64,000 bases of DNA from Anisakis pegreffii (Eukaryota > Nematoda > Chromadorea > Rhabditida > Anisakidae): assembly GCA_035041965.1 (NCBI GenBank), contig JAPYMA010000669.1:1-64000 (forward strand), in the 5' to 3' direction. Both the position numbers and the translations under genes were made by a program. Position 1 is the stretch's first letter; each line of letters opens with the position of its first letter. Under the pieces are notes generated by a model. That model was not told the origin of the DNA. It worked only from the letters and a program-made list of their open reading frames with translations, and did not search any database. Below, in pieces: positions 11,501 through 35,323 of the stretch.

Positions 11501-12405
11501 ATCGTGAAATATTTCAACTCTCACTGAACCATCATTTTGGTAAGACGAAGTTTTGAGATAATGACTATATGAATCGCAAAGGGAGAATGAATCAATATCA
11601 AACAATATCTCATGATCTCATTTAACTAAAACAGCAGGCTTAGAGCAAACTAATAATCCACATAGATGCACACTAATACTTCACCTAATCAAATCGCTCG
11701 TTGTTTCGAATCGTAACGCCATGGTATCTGCTTCAGAGGATGTCATCGGCTAACTTCGTATTGCTCAAGAACAACATTCATGAATAACAAGCTGAGAGAA
11801 ATCGCTTTCGAATAATCACCTGAAGAACACCTGCTTGAGAAATTTAACGAGGGTTCGATATTGTTCCTTTGGTGTCATTGTCGTGTCGAAGAGATATACT
11901 GGCGTTGGTGTGCCATCGATCAGTTGCGTTCTAACGATCGCTCGAGGCACGAACTCACCCGCATAACCAACCCTCAACAATCACACACCGTCACAATGTA
12001 TACTTGTAACATATCAAGAATATTGCCGCTGCTCTACGTAAACTGCACAACAAACAATAAATAACGTTGCGATAAATCCAAGCTAATGGTAAGACGATAA
12101 CCGAGGTTCAAAATAGATTAATATTCATCGCCCTGATAATAAATAAGCAAATGAGAAAATGAATTCAGTTCAATTCAGTTGCTCAGTTGATCACAACTTG
12201 CGACATGTTTCAGTGAGAGGATACTTTCACGATGAGAGGATACAGCTCACTTGGTTAATTTAGTGCCAATTTCGATGACAACAGGTTGGCGATTATCAGC
12301 GCCACTAACACCCAACGACAACGCATCGAATCGAGACGCAGTGGATAGCGAAGACACCGATCGACGTCCGGATGAACGCGCTGTTGATGAACCTGAATGT
12401 GACAT
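8571..12405 (-). CDS. arp-11: Actin-related protein 10/11, dynactin pointed-end subunit
   Basis: Arp10 (Arp11) caps the pointed end of the Arp1 filament in dynactin and helps the dynein motor attach to cargo. Nine exons on the minus strand: 12405-12251, 11972-11820, 11364-11148, 10794-10703, 10574-10423, 10024-9934, 9670-9589, 9196-8986 and 8698-8571. All splice phases agree, giving 426 aa, close to human ACTR10 (417). Visible matches in order: PVVIEIGTKLTKVGYAGE near residue 44, IVIVESVLEPTERR, APSVLFAPSHLLATFPF, VVRFCFATKMDRGLQIQAA, PLGDEMLHIPG, SPIDTRRTLLNGLILVGG, WLGGSMFGSLDIL and VPDW near the C-terminus. The longer, serine-rich N-terminus (about 40 residues before the actin fold) is unlike the human protein. 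The intron before the last coding block also reads through to an alternative stop at 8945, which I reject because the spliced form restores the conserved end. Confidence 0.92.
9222..9320. repeat. 26-bp tandem repeat in an Arp10 intron
   Basis: Nearly four head-to-tail copies of a 26-base unit containing TTCGAACAAATTTTACTCAT start at 9224, 9250, 9276 and 9302. It lies just inside the intron before the SPIDTRR exon and makes overlapping open frames that look like repetitive protein but are not coding. Confidence 0.95.
10161..10222. repeat. 37-bp tandem duplication in an Arp10 intron
   Basis: Two copies of a unit beginning TTCTGTGAAG and containing TAAATTCCAAAG, 37 bases apart, within the intron between the exons ending at 10423 and starting at 10024. 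Confidence 0.75.
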
Positions 12406-12476
12406 CACCTCTCTTATCTAAGCCCCGCGAATCTTGCCTAGATTCCCTAACACTGCTCCCAACTCTTTTCCGTCAC

Positions 12477-12484
12477 CTGAAAAT
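12477..12484 (-). promoter_or_regulatory. Leader acceptor upstream of Arp10 ATG
   Basis: On the minus strand the sequence ATTTTCAG ends 71 bases before the Arp10 start codon. It fits a spliced-leader addition site or the end of a 5' UTR intron. Confidence 0.5.
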
Positions 12485-13395
12485 ATATGAGAGCATCTTA
12501 AACGTTTGATGTGGGGTATAAATTGTCCGTTATTAATTCATTGGGATCATATTCATTCGAACGATTCCATCGATACTATCATCGTCAATTTTTAGAATTT
12601 AACAGTTTAGCATACACACGTATTAGGAACCTAACAATCATTATAGGCATATACGACAATGGTGATCATGGAACACGCATCAGTATCATAAAAGCTGCAA
12701 ACATTCTTTAATAAAAATGATTTATGTCCTCTATGAGTACAATTGACGAATATTGGAAACGAGATGAGAGAACAAAAAGATTCTTCCAACATAGCACATT
12801 AAATTATCGTACAAAACAATGAGCGATATGATTTTTGAAATCGAACTGAATTATAACTCAAACTGCATAATATATAACAATATGTAACAAAAATATTATC
12901 CGAAATCCGAAACCGGCAAAATTCGTTCAATGTAAATGAAGTGTTATCCTTTAATTAAATAATCACTACATAATCAGCTTCTTTTCACACATTACAATTC
13001 AATACACCAATCTCTAATTTGTCCGTAATTTATAAACGTTGCAAACGCCTTAAAATACTTCCAAGAGAATAGAATATGAGTCGAAAACTGGTAACATTCA
13101 CTTTCTTCCATTGGAATCCCTAACATAGCTTGCTACCGAACACAGATTTACTCTCCAATCGACTGAATATCTTTACAATCTACTCACAAACTCATTCTCC
13201 TCAAACAGGGAAATAATGAAGAGATTTCACGGCTTTCCAGCTGCTCAACTAACAATAAGCTATTTTAAGGAGCACACTTTGCATTTGTAGTGAATACCAT
13301 AACAACGAAAACAACCATCCAAATCCAAATGTTAAAACAGATGCAAGTGAACAACGTACAATGAAGCAACCGAATTAAAATAAGCCAAACGCAAA
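12485..13395. other. Spacer between MEAF6 and Arp10
   Basis: AT-rich with only one small open frame of about 66 codons and no splice support. As intergenic space within a possible minus-strand operon, it could carry the 3' UTR of MEAF6 and the leader of Arp10. Confidence 0.5.
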
Positions 13396-13782
13396 TTATT
13401 CATCGTTTCGTCGATTCTTTTTACTTCCTTTTTTGGATGCAGACGAGGCATGGGTGGTGTTCGCATGTGCATGCGGAGTGTTGTGTACTGATCGATGGTG
13501 TGGAGTCGACGAGTGTTGCCTGTGCACATTAGTATCGACTGCTGACGAGGGAACATTGCTCTCAGCCAGGCTCATTGGCTGTTGCTGTTGTTGTTGAGTG
13601 GACTTAATGGCGGCTGGTGAGGTGACTGACGAATTTGAGAAGATTCTATCGGAATCTCGAGGGGTCTTCCGTGATCCACGCTTCTCCAGTTTCAAACTAC
13701 TCTTCGACGGTGGCGCTGCAGCCGCCAAGCGATCCCAACCTGAACCAATGGTGACATTTACTACTAGGCATCGTTGATTCAC

Positions 13783-13845
<63 letters not shown>

Positions 13846-14544
13846 TAATAATAATAATAATAACTAACAACATTTTGAAGTTAATAAGGCCTCATCATAA
13901 ACTTTTCCGATCCACAAATCATGTTCAAAATTACACCTCGTGAATTTCGAACACCATCTATAAAATATTCAAACGCACTGACCTTTGACAACGTTACCGT
14001 ATTCAGCTGTTTCCTCCAGATATGTTCCTTCGAAATTATAAATCTGTTGTTCCAGTGCACATAAGGTATCCTGAGAGTAGTAGTATGGATCTCGAATGTT
14101 AGTAAATAACAATCAAATTAAAAATTCATAACAATTTAAAAAACTTTTTTAATACTACACGACTCCTCTGAACGATATCAAATCCCTCTAAACTGATTGT
14201 GAGATAGTTTCAGCAACGTGAAAAACATTCAAAATTACAAACACTCTCGAAGTTGCTAAAATCTATGGAGCGATTTCCTTCAAACACACTGAAGTCCACT
14301 GGAGGATAACAATTCAACGAAATGAGAATATCTGTGAGTCTCTTCAAATGCAAAAAAAGCGTGTTCACATAAAAAATGCCCACAGTTCCCGATTCTAACT
14401 ACCGGAAACAATACGGAATGCGAGAACCAATCCAAATTTTCCAACATCAACATAAAATACAACTGAAATTCATACCGCTAGTTCCACTCGTCTCTTCACT
14501 AAATCGCTGAGTTCACGTCGAGTTTCGTTTAAATCTTTGGTCAT
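13396..14544 (-). CDS. MEAF6: MEAF6/Eaf6, histone acetyltransferase complex subunit
   Basis: Eaf6 is a small scaffold subunit shared by the NuA4/TIP60 and the HBO1 and MOZ/MORF histone acetyltransferase complexes. Exons: 14544-14476, 14070-13983 and 13739-13396, with phases matching, giving 166 aa. The first exon holds the helix [16 protein letters not shown]; the second continues [17 protein letters not shown] and AEYGNVVKG, followed by WDRL at the junction with exon 3, as in the human protein (IYAFEGSYLED, GWDR). Exon 3 also has the conserved phosphorylatable block [13 protein letters not shown] and then a poorly conserved tail with a glutamine run, histidine/serine-rich sequence and a basic end (KKGSKKNRR). 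ATG choice: the first methionine sits 36 bases after a good acceptor. An AAT microsatellite lies in intron 2. Confidence 0.92.
13784..13863. repeat. AAT trinucleotide microsatellite
   Basis: About 26 AAT repeats with a single interruption (AATGAT), in intron 2 of MEAF6 some 45 bases from the acceptor of the last exon. On the gene strand it reads ATT, so it may extend the pyrimidine-rich part of the intron. Confidence 0.98.
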
Positions 14545-14580
14545 ATTTGAAACAATTTCGACCCGAGTGAAGTTCGTATC

Positions 14581-14588
14581 TAAACAGT
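14581..14588 (-). promoter_or_regulatory. Leader acceptor upstream of MEAF6 ATG
   Basis: On the minus strand ACTGTTTAG ends 36 bases before the MEAF6 start codon; a plausible spliced-leader site. Confidence 0.4.
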
Positions 14589-15113
14589 TATCAATACAAA
14601 TCTGATATAAATATCACGCAATATCACTTTCAGCAGCGGTTGAAACGACGACTAATCGAAAATAATGAAAACATTTCATCCATTTTGATTCATATTCCGT
14701 CTATGACCGTAACGTAATAACATTTTTGGGGACATTCAAATTAACAAAAATTCTTGAGAGACTGACGACTCAGAGATGGATTAAGTATTCGTGGGTACCT
14801 GAAGAACATTACAATGAAAGGTCTGAAGTCCACCAAACATATTACTTTACTGAGAATTTTTTCGGACCATGCGGAACCGATACAAAGGTAAAGAAAGAAT
14901 ACAAATGCTTCAGTTGAAATTCGTATTTATTCATTCACAACATTCAACCTTTCTCGTCCACTAAAATGGGACAACAAAAATTCATAACAGATAGACAACG
15001 AAAAATAACAATTACAGTGTAAAATCGCTTCAACCAAAGCAATACTTCAATTGTTTGCAGACGCATTTACCGATATGTTTACTTAATATAAACGCGATCC
15101 GCTAGAAAAACAT

Positions 15114-15380
15114 TCATATTCTCAAACCGTGATTTTCTACAAAAATGCGAATCCAGTTACCACAATCATAAGTCATAATTTTCCATTCGCGGTGATCATC
15201 AGCAAAATATGCAGTGAAAATCAAATGTCGTTTAACAGCATCGATATCTACCATCAGAACCAACGATGCTAAACTAAACAAAATCTCAACACTTGTATAG
15301 GGCACAATCACGAAGACAGTAATTACCAAACAACATAAGTAATACCGTCGTATCAGAATACCGAGCGATTTGTGATACAT
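15114..15380 (-). CDS. Orphan 88-codon frame with hydrophobic segment
   Basis: The translation starts MYHKSLGILIRRYY, has a hydrophobic stretch (CCLVITVFVIVPYTS) and a second apolar stretch (ILFSLASLVLMVD), and ends in ENHGLRI. A possible acceptor (AAATCAG) lies just upstream and a GTAGAA donor-like site lies inside its end, so it could be one exon of a small membrane protein. No family was recognised. It is flanked by duplicated noncoding DNA, so chance is equally likely. Confidence 0.2.
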   Translation of the reverse strand: MYHKSLGILIRRYYLCCLVITVFVIVPYTSVEILFSLASLVLMVDIDAVKRHLIFTAYFADDHREWKIMTYDCGNWIRIFVENHGLRI

Positions 15381-15385
15381 TAACT

Positions 15386-15565
15386 GATTTTAAAGAAACA
15401 CACTGAAGCGTAAAATATCTGTCAGAATTATTCTCGAATATCACTACTTCAATCAATTACTCGCGAATTTATGCAAAAATGGACAGCAGAAACCCGTTAG
15501 AAAACGCTTTCGTAAACACCAATTTTAAAGAAACAAACTGATGCGTAAAAAATATCTGTTAGAAT
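15386..15565. repeat. Direct duplication of a ~45-bp segment
   Basis: Units at 15386-15428 and 15521-15565 share TTTTAAAGAAAC, then ACTGA-GCGTAAAA and ATATCTGT-AGAAT with a few changes. A shorter match to the middle block (AAACTGATGCGT followed by an A-run) occurs near 56,036, suggesting a dispersed element. Confidence 0.7.
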
Positions 15566-16122
15566 ATAGTGCATGCAGTTGATAGAATACAATAAATTAT
15601 CATATACACCATTAACAAAATGAAACAAGCAATTGATCAAGATCAGAAAATATAATATTATTGTTACAGTCTAAACCTCTACCAGATTTAAGCACAACGA
15701 TCAGCAATCGTAAAATGAAGATTGTGCAGTTTTTTAGCACACTTCTCTACTGCTTCACTCCTGCAAATATTTCAAGTCAAACTTGGAAGAGACCATCGTC
15801 AATGCGTATCTTATTTGTAGATGAATGAATCCAGCAATGAGGAACTACTTTTGGATACATAGTTTTATGATGTTGATTCATTTGCGCTAATTAGATTGCT
15901 CCAAAAATCGTTTACACAATAAATATAAACTGAGATTCTTAAGAATCGATACAACTCAGAGCCTAGTCTTGAATGTTGCTCCAAAGTTTTCAAAATTGTG
16001 TGTATATGTGTTGGGTGCCGGCTCGAAACAACCCATCTATTAATCATAAAATCGGCAACACCACAACAATTTTGCATATAATCTATGCAAAGTAAAACAC
16101 AACAACAACAATTTATATTCAA

Positions 16123-20570
<4,448 letters not shown>

Positions 20571-20625
20571 TATTGGAAACTCTCAGCTTCTGGATTCGAT
20601 ATCACTCGAGTGCTTCACACAGACC

Positions 20626-20633
20626 CTGAAAAT
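20626..20633 (-). promoter_or_regulatory. Leader acceptor upstream of csn-2 ATG
   Basis: Minus-strand ATTTTCAG ends 55 bases before the csn-2 start codon; a candidate spliced-leader addition site. Confidence 0.5.
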
Positions 20634-21582
20634 ATTCCTTCATTTCAACAGAAACGAATAAAAAATGACGAGAATCTATAAGAATAGCAGATATGTTTTG
20701 GATTTGCAAGCCTTTTGAAGTTTTATTTCGAATCGCAATGTAACGAAACCAGGCTGATCAATTCAAACAAAGTACGTCGTCCCGAATCTGGCAGATAATG
20801 TAGCGCAATATTTCACATTAATCGACCGAAGTGGATTCTTTCTCATTGGATGTCTAAAAAATGTTACGGGTGCATAGAATGCGTTCATTGAATACGGTAT
20901 AATAGTATGATTGATTGTGCTTTCGAAATATCTTCAATCTCAATAGCCATCTGGTCAAAATGCTAACGTCAAATCAAAGAACAGGGCAAATTTTACTGCA
21001 GTGTTCAGCTTTATCCGAAAGGCCACTTTATCCAAAGGGAAACTTTTTGCCTAGTCCCTATCGGATTTCTCCACCGCAATCTGATATTTTATCGCAATTA
21101 AGTGACATATTCTAGTAGTGCAAATGTCAGCGAGGACAACCATAATCATCTCATCACTTTGCCGAGCTTAAAAGTAATTGTTGAAAGGTTTTCACGGATA
21201 TTTCACTCAGTCAGCTTATAACAAACGCATTTTCCTTTTGAATTTCCAAGAATTCAGTAGCTGAATGGATATTGAATTGACATTTAATATTGATCGTGAG
21301 AGTTGATTTGCCTCCCGTCAACCAGTAGATAATCACAACAGGTATTAATGCATTGTCGAAACGAACACTCCAAAAAGCCAACAACGTTCCATGTGCTCTC
21401 TGTTCATGCCCTTGTTCTGTTTCAAAATTCCAACAGAACAAAAAGAATTTGCGATAGCAAAAAAAAACAACAACGAAAAATGCGATGAAAAGCTTTATGT
21501 ACCCATATCATTCTCGTTTTATGGCCCAACATAAAGTGCTTTCTTCACATATTGATGTGGCAGCGATATCAAAAATGATATA

Positions 21583-21602
21583 AATGTGTGTGTGTGTGTG
21601 TG
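21583..21602. repeat. TG dinucleotide microsatellite
   Basis: About ten TG units in a row in the csn-2/lgg-2 spacer; it is the source of two overlapping open frames starting MCVCVC that should be ignored. Confidence 0.95.
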
Positions 21603-22655
21603 CTTCACGAATATATCGCATCAAAATGAAAAATGTCATTGTCACGATTATTATGGTTCCATTTTATTTCATGGCGACACTGTGTCTGCATTTTGTATCT
21701 GCTTATGCCAACCACATCGTTTCTATGCATGTTTACACATCGAAGAAAACGTTTCTGTTGATAATGTGTTATTTTTTGTGTTTTTTGAACGATGTATAAA
21801 ACAGTTTGTTTGATTTCACATTGTATTACAACGATGCTTGCATTACACAGCAACAATGCTTCAATCTTTTTAATTTAAAACTACAATGATTCAAACAAAA
21901 TACAATTCCATTGACATTTCCATTATTCTACCACACATGCTAATTGCGTCTCCATTCATTTTTTCAAATCGATTCTATTCGATTCTATCATTGACTCTTC
22001 GATGTCATAAAATTTGATCCCATCTAATTACTGTACGATTCTATGTCTGAATACATCGCAGTACCGTTTCTGTCATATGTGAATTAGCAGACGACTTCCT
22101 TTTCGATTTCTCTATAAAAGTATCAAGCACTTCAAAGTAAACTACGTCTTATGCGGATGATTAAGGTGGTTGTGCGTATTATACGGTACTCACATGAAAA
22201 CCATATGATGTGTAGTGATGTATATTCGATAGAATACATGTGATTTGTGAGGAGCGAGCGATGGAGAAGTGATATAGATTTATGCATAGAGAGTGTTGTG
22301 GATGGAGGAATGGACGTTGGAAAATGGTGTGTGTGTATCGAGGAAAGGGTGGTGTTGCTCATTGCTGCTGTGTCTATCTATCCGTCCATCCATCTCTACT
22401 AGCTCGCAGGTCGAGTGTAGTGGTGTGACTGACTATAGCAGCACATCATCATCAGCTGTTCGTTCACGTCTCGTTACTATTTTCTATTGAACATTAATTT
22501 TTATTATTGTTTGTATTCATTTGAAGAAGTATTCACTAAATACAATATTGCCATATATAAATATTTTACTGAATCATCTGTTGCGTTGTGATTACACTTT
22601 AATCAACTCAATTCTCGCTGTACAAATAATATTCAACTGCGGTTCCGTTAAGACA

Positions 22656-29537
<6,882 letters not shown>

Positions 29538-29619
29538 AATGTTCTTCTTCAAAATTACCTCTTTTTTTCAACTGATTTTTGAAAAAAAAAAACGATTTGT
29601 TTTTACAAAAGAATTTCTT

Positions 29620-29625
29620 AATAAA
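29620..29625 (+). other. Polyadenylation signal of lgg-2
   Basis: AATAAA 83 bases downstream of the lgg-2 stop codon. Confidence 0.6.
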
Positions 29626-32600
29626 CTTCATGTATCAGTGATACTCAAAATATGATGCTGTTTCATTTGCGAAGTTAATTTTGCAGTTTTGTTCAATCAT
29701 TTTGTGTATGTGCGTGTGTTTAATTCGGATCAAGAGTTGTTTGTGTTCGCGTCGTTTCGTTTGATAACGCTTCTTTCATGTAAATAGCATCCTATACTGA
29801 TTTTATCAAGCAAACGATGCATGTATTATAATGTAATCAATTAAAGTTTCATTTATTGTTGAAGAACGATTGTCTGCTGTGTGTATCAGTCAGCTTTTGT
29901 AATTGGATCGATCAAATCGAGACTGATTCTATTTGAACTCGATTTGAGTGATTTAGTTCGGTTCGTTGTGGCTGTTCCCCTTAGATACACACTCATTTTC
30001 TATTCTATATATTTCATTTTGTTGTTATTTTCTTTTTTTTTCATTTACCTTTCTTCTATTCGTCGAATTCAAAATGTGAAACTGATCGAATTTTAATTTG
30101 TGTTGTTCGCTTGTCACCGCCTAGTTTTGTTTCTATTGCGATTATTCAGAATATTGCGATTGCGATAAAAATTTTCTCGTTCTTGTCTGTTGTTTTACAC
30201 GAGCACAGCGAATATGTGACGGAGGTGGTGGTGATCGCAGATGTGCTGAGTGTGCAAAATGGAATGAAAAAAGCGATGAACTAATGAAATATTCATGCTG
30301 CTGTCACTTGAATTCAATGAATCAATCCTCAATAAATGATTAAATAATTCGTTGTGATGACAACTGCAGAAAGGTTTTGTTTCTTCAATTTTAGTGGTGT
30401 TTTGTGTTGTTTCATTGTTGTTGGAAAATTGAATTTCTAATTAAGTATTCATTTGAATCCATTCGTCGCAAAACGTGCATTCGTCGCCGGCTCGGTTGGT
30501 TTCGACAACGAATATCGTTGAATAAATTCAGCACACGCACGAGAATAAAGAAGCAAAAGAAAGGCAGCATATCGTGTCTCGATTGTTCTTCCACGTTTCA
30601 CAGCATTATCCGAATCGAATCATTCAAATGGAATTGCTAGTGAATGAATTAATTTGAGCGCGTGTTAGCTGCCTGCTACTAAACTGAGCTCAGGTTTCAA
30701 TTGGCAACAAACAGTATTAGTTTGACGTAGACATACCCAACATCGATGTTCATTGATAGGAATGCACAGAATCAGGACGTAGTCTCATTCTGTTTAAACG
30801 AGGTGCTAAATTTTAAGTATTACGAAGAGCACAGCAACTAATCCGTGTAATCCTACAAACGCGGCCGAACAATTGTTTATGGCGAAAACGAGAAAAGTCG
30901 AGATAAATTGTTTGCGTCGAGCTAATTTCTAGCACTTCGTTCAGTATTTCAGCGTAATCGGCTAGAACAGATAGGAAGAAGAGTTAGCTGCTGATTAAAG
31001 CTGACATATTGTTTCCGAAAATATCAGATGGAATTTTTTGCTCATTTCGGAAATGAGTTTGCGAACTTGAGAAAATTGTAGCGGGGTAATGATCATAAAA
31101 ACCGGCTGGCACCGTATCGAGTAACTCACAATCAGTAGAACTGAGCTCATTCATAATATAATGGTCCAGTTATAAACAAACTGAAATCAACGCAAAATAC
31201 CAATGAAGTAGCGTTCACGGTCGGTTTCATCTAGCCAGACCTCATCACTATCGATCACTTAAATTTCTCCTTGAGGTCAATACTAGTCCAATCAAGCGAG
31301 CATTTGTAAATGCAACAATTGTTTGTGTTCATGTAACACTTAATGTTCTTTCTGCATTATGTTCTTATTGCACACTTATTTTACTATTCAATCAGCACTA
31401 CAGTCCATCACTACGGCATATGCCTGCCTGTGATGGTTTTTTGAAAATCACATATGCCGTTTCGCTTTTCTGATGTTATCGTCTTCGATGGTGTGTAGCC
31501 GACCATATTTATGGTCTCGAACTGGTGCTGAAGGTCGTCGATTTCTCATTCTCGTCTTTTGTTCAGCAATTATGCGAACAATTGGTTCAACGATGCGGAT
31601 TTTCGTTAGTCGTCTTGACGAATATCACTTCTTAAACTGAAATTGTCAAGATGGATGCTTGAAATCCACCAAGCGAGAAACTTGTGAAAGTAAAATGCAT
31701 ACTTGAAATGCACTTATTGAAAGTGCACTCACTTCACTGTTTTTTTTTTTGTTTGCGAACTGTCTGATTTCCTCACATCAGAATAATTCATTACTTTCTC
31801 CCATAATCTCCTAAAATTTTATTTGTTTGCTGGAAATATTTCACTTTCTCATCGTTCTATTGCGCTTAAATTGGTAAATTGCATTGTTTTGATAGACAAA
31901 CGAATAGATAAATGAACAAATAGATTAATGACTAATTAAGTGAATGAATTAATTGGGTAAGTTTATTTTCATTAGATCACTTCGTATGCAGAAGGTCAAC
32001 CTGCAATCACTCTAAGTTTTATTTTATCATATGGTTGTTCTTCTTGCCATGAGCAAACAGATCCGGTGATCACTTCAAGCGATCGTTTGGAAAATTCTCA
32101 TACAGCTGATCAGAAAAAAAAAATCAATTCTGAATGTAGGTGCACAGAGGCAAGGCGAATGGGGGAGTGGAAATACTTGGAACATTAATTGCACGCGTTG
32201 AACTCCAATCACTTTAGATGTCAGTTTGACTCCAACAAGCAACTCAGTGAAATCACCGTCATTTATTCCCGATCACATATTCAGTATGGCATTAAGGGAT
32301 ATTTCCCTTCCGAAACCTTGAATACAACACTGCTCAACGTTGCCATTCAGCTTGTGATGGTTTCTTTTGTCTCATTTCGGCAACTGATACCATCATACCA
32401 AATTATTTTCTTCCAAAAATTTTTTTCAGCTTTTCTTTTAAAAAACTTCTCTGCATTCGCCGTTATTCATTTTTGTGGCCAATTTAAACGATTAATATGT
32501 GGAATATAATGGAGTGAAGATGCTCGGATAATTTAAGTTTATAATTTTATGGATTCGATCTGATACTAACAAACGAGTAAAACGGTGATGTCATTGAATG

Positions 32601-35029
32601 ATAACGGTAGAACAAATCTATCTTTGCTGGGTAATCGTACGCTAAACAGGGATCAATGATCAGACTAGTTGGGAAATGTAAACAGATACGATTTCAGCAG
32701 CCTAATGAGAATAAGATCAGTGACTGAACGCATTCTTGTTGTTGCATTTGAAGGCGTAATGCTTAGTGAGTGGAGAAAAAATGATGAAAATGATGGAAAT
32801 TGAACGAAATAAGAAGGGTGCGACATCGGTGATGATGAACGATTGATTGAGTAAGGGGATCGATGCGATGGAAAGATAAGGACTACTGACAAGGCTGAGA
32901 AGAATCGGATTAAAAATTGAGCACATGAATGGGCCTAAAAAATGAAAACGAGACTGTGAATGGGAAGAAGAGCTGAGAATGAGATTTAGCCGTAATCTTA
33001 TTATGTGCTGTTTTGGAGAGTTGACAGCTGATTTGTCGTAATCACAGTGAGTATTATTAGTGGATTCGTAGGCACTTAGTGGCGTAATTGAGTGAGTGAT
33101 GATAGGTTATGCATTCATTCACATGCGCTACAGCAACGACAAGACACCAGGCATTTAAGCTGACTTTCGCTTAGCTGTTCGTTTACAGACTATAGCCACA
33201 AGCTGTTTGCATTTCATGGGCACTAACACAATGTACCGTTAATCCCTGTCGGGTCGATTTTATGCATTCACATCAATCCGTCGAAAATACGATTATTCTC
33301 CAACATGGTTCATTGTACACTTGAAAGTAGACATATTTCGCTATTATCCATTGTTTCTATCACCGATTTTGAAGCACTGTTTTGTTTCCAATTTTCATGC
33401 TGCACTTATAATCATTTGCAATTTAAAGATTTTTCAAAAAAGAGATTGTTAAATTATTTGAGTGCAAGAATAATGAGTACTTGTGATGGTGAGATGATGA
33501 TGACGATATTGATGCGATATAAACCGACTAATGAACACGTCTCTGTCAGTTCGTTGACAAACATGAAGCAGCCAATAAACTCTTCGATGCAAATAGCAAA
33601 TTCATTCGAAAATCAAATCGGGCATTCCGAGTATCAGCAATCAGTGGATTAATGTCAATTTCATTCAGTATTCATTCTTGATCGTCACCATAAGGTCGTT
33701 CGCGGAACGACGTAATTCCCTTCAGCGACTCAATATTCAACATATTTCTAATCGCCAGCGAAAATGTACTTTCTGTTTGATTTTCCGTTTCTGAGATTTT
33801 CGGTGCTGAATTTCCGAAATTTCTCGGCCTTCTTCTAAATGTGCTCAAAACTTAACAGATAAAACGTCGTTTGGTCGTTCTCACCTTCTCTTTTTTTTGT
33901 TCAGTTTATTGCCTTCTGTAATCCTCAGTTAGTTTTATCCAATAACTCGATTTTGCGTTCAGTTAACGAGGCAGTTGACTGAAGAAGGTTGCGAATCGCC
34001 GATCTGGACGACCTACTAGGCTAATAATTCATTTCTCATACTCTTACATAGCATTTTCCCTTTTCAGCGATACAACATCATAAGATCGCGTCATCGCAAC
34101 AAATCAGCTCCACCCTCCTATATCATCCTCTAAACTGTTCTGTCGATTGCCTAGACTTGGATTCGAATGTCCTTCCACCATCGGTAGAGTCACTTTCTCA
34201 TTGCTAGGTTCCGTAGTACCTTGTACTCTTGATCTCATGGTTCTTTGAAAATAAAGTAGCTAATGAGTTTCAATGCAACTAGCAAACTAATTCAAGAATT
34301 GAATCTAGCATTCCCATATCAACATTCCACATGAATTTATGACCATATATCATTCCCATATAACAATGATCGAATTTCTGACCAAGAATTCTTTTGTCAT
34401 TGATCCTTCACCTCTGTCCCTGTTCAGTATCAATTGCTGTCCATCAACTATTGACAGCCTCTGTCTTATATTTCAATCCATGATCTAGACGATATATTCA
34501 CTGAATATCTGAAATTTCTAGTCATTCACCCAGAATGCGTTCAATGTTCTAACATCTACCTCTCGCAGAATTTATCCGCCGTTGATACGTAACCTTCGAT
34601 ATGTATCCGGACTTCTTATCGTTTTGTTGAAATCAGATGATTTTTACAAAATTTGTTAAAATCTCTCCTATACAACTGTGTTCTGTTTTTAGTCGTTTGA
34701 ATAGTTTTGAACGGTAGCTGTTCGATTAATATGATGACTAGCGTTTGCATGGAATCCAACGATCCCGATTTTTGAGTCCCAATCCCATGAACCACGCTCT
34801 GAAAAATTCTGTCATTTCGGGATATGCGATTTCGGTGGTATACTCATCTTGAACTACACACCGTCATTCCCGTATTCAGCAAAACTGGATGTGTAAAAAA
34901 TCGCGACTGGAAAATGGTCATAAATATGCGAACACAATTGATGACCATTTGAATGGTCGTCGTTTCACTGAAACTGATAATTGAACAAATGAATAAGAAT
35001 AGGATGATTTGAAGTGAACTATTACGTGG
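29626..35029. other. Gene-poor DNA downstream of lgg-2
   Basis: Several frames of 60-115 codons occur (for example 32189-32509 and 33305-33652 on the plus strand), but none has a recognisable motif, paired splice sites or a signal peptide. A small imperfect hairpin lies near 31,415-31,460, where CGGCATATG pairs with CATATGCCG. Confidence 0.5.
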
Positions 35030-35323
35030 ATGGATGTAAGAAGTCTGAAAGCATCAACCAGTGAAGAACGACAAGAACATCGGATATGTGACCATATCGA
35101 TACTCAGATGCCATCAGCCAGTGGTACTGCAAAGAGTACGCCAATTCGTTCGTATGGAAGCAATTCACAAACGAGACAAACCGTTTACGCGAACAGCTCA
35201 TTCAAGCGTTCCTCATTTCGAAAGCATTTGGGCTCAATGGTTCTCATCGAGTCACCGACTCAAGAGGCACCACGCAAACGTCTTCTGAGAAATCCAACTC
35301 AGTCGATCGGCACTCGGAATAGG
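35030..35323 (+). CDS. Candidate first exon, unrecognised basic protein
   Basis: A 98-codon frame opens at ATG (MDVRSLKASTSEERQEHR), is rich in serine, threonine, arginine and glutamine, contains SSFKRSSFRKHLGSMVLIE and APRKRLLRNPTQSIGTRN, and ends in phase 0 exactly at a strong donor (AGG, then GTATGT). The frame runs on past the donor to a stop at 35,404, but sequence after the donor is hydrophobic and unlike the rest, as expected for intron. No family was recognised. It might belong with the terminal-type exon at 41,840, although at least one linking exon, phase 0 to phase 2, would be needed. Confidence 0.3.

Larger units (their letters stand above)
14589..16122. other. Spacer between csn-2 and MEAF6
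   Basis: AT-rich DNA holding the orphan frame at 15,114 and a duplicated segment at 15.4/15.5 kb, both listed separately. No other supported exon. Confidence 0.5.
20571..22655. other. Divergent spacer between csn-2 and lgg-2
   Basis: This region must hold the promoters of two divergently transcribed genes. An acceptor (ATTTTCAG) ending 55 bases before the csn-2 ATG is listed separately. A TATAAAAG at 22113-22120 is about 540 bases before the lgg-2 ATG and could be its TATA box. There is a GT-dinucleotide run near 21,583. A 66-codon frame ending at 21,115 (with a stretch SERPLYPKGNFLPSPYRISP) looks protein-like but has no other support. Confidence 0.5.

Noticed and set aside
21584..21856. Overlapping frames starting MCVCVC and the antisense frame
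   Set aside because: They start in the TG microsatellite and have no splice support or motif.
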